In this document: positions 61,226 to 64,000 of the stretch, piece by piece
Layout: every line of letters begins with the position of its first letter
Numbering within the stretch: position 1 is the first letter of the stretch
Origin: Macquaria australasica
Lineage: Eukaryota; Chordata; Actinopteri; Centrarchiformes; Percichthyidae
NCBI GenBank assembly: GCA_005408345.1
Contig: SEMN01000405.1
Span: forward strand, 124,001-188,000
Length of the DNA stretch: 64,000 bases
Direction: 5' to 3'
The notes under the pieces: generated by a model
Seen by the model: the letters and a program-made list of their open reading frames with translations, nothing else
What the model was told of the DNA's origin: nothing
Databases searched by the model: none
Translations under genes and position numbers: made by a program

Positions 61226-61724
61226 TGTGTCTGTTTTTTCTTTAATTTTCCCTAGATATTAAACGGTATTTGTGTATGAGATGGATGTAGACTGGTATGT
61301 TTGTAATGTTGTGATAAGTGAATGTGTCAGAACAGTTTCCTTGCTGATTTATATTCTGAAATTTCAATTATAAAATAAAAATATTTGAATGATAATTACT
61401 GCAGCTGAGTCAATGACTCAACGTGCTATTGTGCTGCCAGGCATGAGTGTGTACTTTTCACTATCACAACATCTACAGTAGTAGTACTAGTACTGCTGAA
61501 AAGACCATGAGTACTTTTACAATAATCTCTACAAAGAGATATTTGCATATGAATACAGAATCTGTAGACAAGGGACAAGATTCTGGTATCAGAAGCGTTC
61601 TGGTCTCCGTTTGCAGTCCCTTTGTAGTCTGAGTAGTATTGACCAATCACGTTTGAGTGGGCTTTGGTTTCATGAAGGTAAACAGTCCGTGTGGAGAGCA
61701 AAAGAGGCGGAACGCATTGGCTGA

Positions 61725-62030
61725 AATGCAACCTTCGGAACCCTTCGGCTATCGTCTGATGACAATTTAGCTTCTTATCAATCTCGGAACCCTTGAGATT
61801 AGCTTTTTATTAGCTTTTTTGGATTCAAATTGTCGTCAGATGATGGGTTCCGAGATTGCTAATCGGACTGTATTACAATGACCGGCGCATGGAAGAGGAA
61901 GTCTTGGCCTGGATATCCGTTATCCGGATATCTGCTTGCCACGCCGGAAGCCTTGAAACATTGGCCGTTGCCCCCAGGGGCTAAATCATCATCAAACAAT
62001 AGCCGATGTGTTCCGAGATTGCTTCTACAA
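61725..62030. mobile_element. GC-rich nested inverted-repeat block
   Basis: CGTCTGATGACAATTT (about 61754) faces AAATTGTCGTCAGATGA (about 61828), and ATCTCGGAACCC (about 61781) faces GGGTTCCGAGAT (about 61846), so two pairs interleave. A GATATCCG/CGGATATC stem lies at about 61912-61932, and GTTCCGAGATTG recurs near 62013. It looks like a rearranged miniature transposon. No superfamily assigned. Confidence 0.5.
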
Positions 62031-63149
62031 TGATTATCATCTTCATAGCTACCATCATCTTTACTGTCATTAGCACTACTAGCTTGGTTATACTGCTACA
62101 GTGTAATTGTAGCCACTCAAACTAGTTTTAGTACTACTGTACCACTTTGACCATTTACAGCATGTGCCAGATTTCATACAGATATGTTCATATCTACACA
62201 CAGGAACAGTGTGTGAGTTTTTGGTACTTCAGGTAACCTTGACCTACAAAGAACCTTGTACAACTTTTAAAAAAGGTGAGTTAGGGCCAAAATGTTGATT
62301 ATGATGACAAATGCATATATGACATTGAGCAAGACGTGAGGTCTGTGTGTATGTGTGTGTGTGTGTAACCGCGTCTGCTGAGAGTTGATAAGACCTTTAA
62401 TAATGAGCTTGTTCGTTCCGTCATCAGTCAATGCACTGTCACTGTCTAGGCCATATTCAATCATTAACACATTTTTCATTTATATATGTAGACATTAACA
62501 GGGACGGAAAGAGAGAGAGAGTAAATGAACATTGAAAATGATTGAGCAGGGTCTAGACAGTGACAAAGTCTCTCTCTCACGTGCGCACACGCATGCACTT
62601 AGCGAGGTCAGTAGCGAGGTCATGCTCAGTCATTAAACTGTACATTTACATACCACCCTCATCATGTGCACACACACCTTCATCTTCCATCATTAGTCTG
62701 AATTTTCTGAATTAAATATCACCTCATTTCCTGAAGAGAGCTTGTCTTTCGATGAATTATAGGAAAACATCTCTCTCTCTCCCCCACACTTCTCAATTAA
62801 TTTCATTTTTATCCTTCAAGTGAAAACAAACTCGATGTAAACCTGGTGTAAATGCTCACTTGTGGTGGCTCATGAAGCATGTTGTTGCAATCTGCTGCAA
62901 TTTGTGGTTTTAACAAAGTGACGTTATTTCAATAACCTCTTCCTGAAGTTTGCTTCACAAATTTTCAGTGTTTCCAGTGACTGCCTGAAACAAGCACCTT
63001 GGCAAATTGGGAGATAACAGCAGAATCCATATTCCTTCAGTCTAACACACACACACACGCACACAGAAACCTAATGAGGATAGAGGTGGCTGCCAAAGAA
63101 CAAGGTAAGCATATCACCGACACAAACACACACATAGAGCGACAAATAG

Positions 63150-63187
63150 AACAACACACACACACACACACACACAGACACACACAC
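63150..63187. repeat. Impure (AC)n microsatellite
   Basis: About 18 AC units with one AG interruption; a smaller cluster is at 63044-63064. Confidence 0.9.
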
Positions 63188-63315
63188 TTCCTGATCGATG
63201 GATTCTGTCCCCTTGGCCCAGTATCAACCTTGCTGTGAGAAACATGTCTCTGACATCCATTCCATTTAATACTCTTGCTGGTCAATGTTGTATTCATCTG
63301 TCATCAGGAAATATG

Positions 63316-63318
<3 letters not shown>

Positions 63319-63394
<76 letters not shown>

Positions 63395-63630
63395 CCATGT
63401 ACTTCTATACTTGTGAGGACCTTCATTGACATAATGCATTCCCTAGCCCCTTACCTTACTCTAACCTAAACCTAATTCTAACCTGAACCTTAAAACCACA
63501 TCTGAACCCTCAAACAGCCCGTTGAAGGTCTGTCTGAAAGTGAAGACCGGCCAAAATGTCCTCACTATCCAAAAATGTCCTCACTCCCAAGGTCTACAAC
63601 TCAGATTGGTTCTCACAAATTTAGCTGTAC

Positions 63631-63686
<56 letters not shown>
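63319..63686 (+). repeat. (AC)n-bracketed dispersed repeat C, copy 2
   Basis: A 241-bp unit (63394-63634) lies between (AC)n runs of about 37 units (63319-63393) and 26 units (63635-63686). It is highly similar to 28444-28660 in the same orientation and differs by an extra roughly 20-bp partial tandem copy of AATGTCCTCACT. Confidence 0.88.
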
Positions 63687-63688
<2 letters not shown>

Positions 63689-63859
63689 AGGAAAGTGAGA
63701 AAGGACACATTGTGATGTCATACATATTCATCAGGAAAATCAACAATGGGGATGAAGACATTGATTTGAATGTAAAAGCTGGACTTTGTTAAACAATACT
63801 GAAGCCACCTGGTCATAAATAGACCATAAACACCCACTAAATCTGTTTTAGTAATGCAG

Positions 63860-64000
63860 ACATGCTTTCTGCTATGTTCACCAGCTAATCGCTAACTTTG
63901 TCTGTCTGCTGTGTTTAGTGCTATACAGGTAGTGTATAATAAGTTTATCAGAGCTTTTTGCTGAAAACAGCTGCTGCTGCAAAGTTGCAGGCTGTAAAAC
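63860..64000 (-). repeat. Dispersed repeat family A, copy 7 (reverse), cut by window edge
   Basis: TTCACCAGCTAATCGCTAAC, TTTGTCTGTCTGCTGTGTTT and TTATCAGAGCTTTTTGCTGA are family A words in reverse orientation, matching 48320-48390 in reverse. It continues beyond the window. Confidence 0.6.

Larger units (their letters stand above)
49782..64000 (-). other. 3' part of upstream il1rapl2-like intron
   Basis: Sequence upstream of the 75-bp exon in transcription direction; the phase-1 acceptor lies at 49782-49783. I scanned the minus strand for the preceding Ig2 exon (expected to end in a TTELTVT-like strand) and found none, so this intron is at least 14.2 kb and continues past the right edge. Stretches 49860-50900, 51570-53560, 54470-55890, 56550-57880, 59060-60270 and 62040-63300 hold no recognisable gene. 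They carry AT-rich sequence, short (TG)n runs and small pyrimidine patches. Confidence 0.75.

Noticed and set aside
1..64000. CRISPR array, phage or bacterial operon
   Set aside because: The regular repeats are microsatellites; exons with GT/AG borders and fish transposons show eukaryotic DNA.

Overview
The window looks like vertebrate, almost certainly teleost (percomorph-type), nuclear DNA. It is AT-rich and dense in (CA)n/(GT)n microsatellites, and it is littered with fish-style short transposable elements: hAT-like and Harbinger-like miniature elements, foldback elements, tRNA-derived SINEs and L2/CR1-type LINE scraps. No bacterial-style operon, rRNA, CRISPR array or phage feature is present. 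Almost all long open frames are microsatellite translations or chance frames.

The only protein-coding gene I can support is an interior part of an interleukin-1 receptor accessory protein-like gene on the minus strand, best matched to IL1RAPL2. Four exons are visible in transcription order: a 75-bp linker exon before the third Ig domain (49707-49781), a 133-bp exon (22920-23052) and a 146-bp exon (12993-13138) that together encode the third Ig domain, and a 141-bp transmembrane exon (27-167). All have AG/GT borders, and their phases (1, 2, 1, 1) and lengths fit exactly, giving one continuous reading frame of about 165 codons. The upstream exons (signal peptide, Ig1, Ig2) and downstream exons (TIR domain, C-terminal tail) lie outside the window. 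Introns between the visible exons are 26.7, 9.8 and 12.8 kb; 49782-64000 is the 3' part of a further upstream intron.

The rest is intron. Region by region: 168-12992 holds an hAT-like palindromic element (3.3-3.8 kb), LINE tails, two terminal-inverted-repeat elements (6.7-7.2 and 9.38-9.91 kb; the latter carries a Myb/SANT-like exon fragment) and a foldback element (11.7-12.3 kb). 13139-22919 holds an hAT-like element with a SINE fragment inside it, an antisense LINE reverse-transcriptase remnant and a tRNA-derived SINE. 23053-49706 holds two inverted copies of a roughly 0.6-kb element, a foldback element with a 7-bp target duplication, several copies of a separate dispersed repeat, long polypurine/polypyrimidine tracts and a second SINE. 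49782-64000 holds a multi-kilobase mix of repeats, a perfect 18-bp hairpin, a foldback-like GC-rich block and the second copy of a microsatellite-bracketed repeat.

The observations I rate highest are the in-frame partial exon duplication 99 bp upstream of the third-Ig exon, the captured exon inside the Harbinger-like element, and the paired (CA)n-bracketed repeats. I found no evidence of a wholly new biological system; most of the window is ordinary teleost intron with unusually legible transposon structure.
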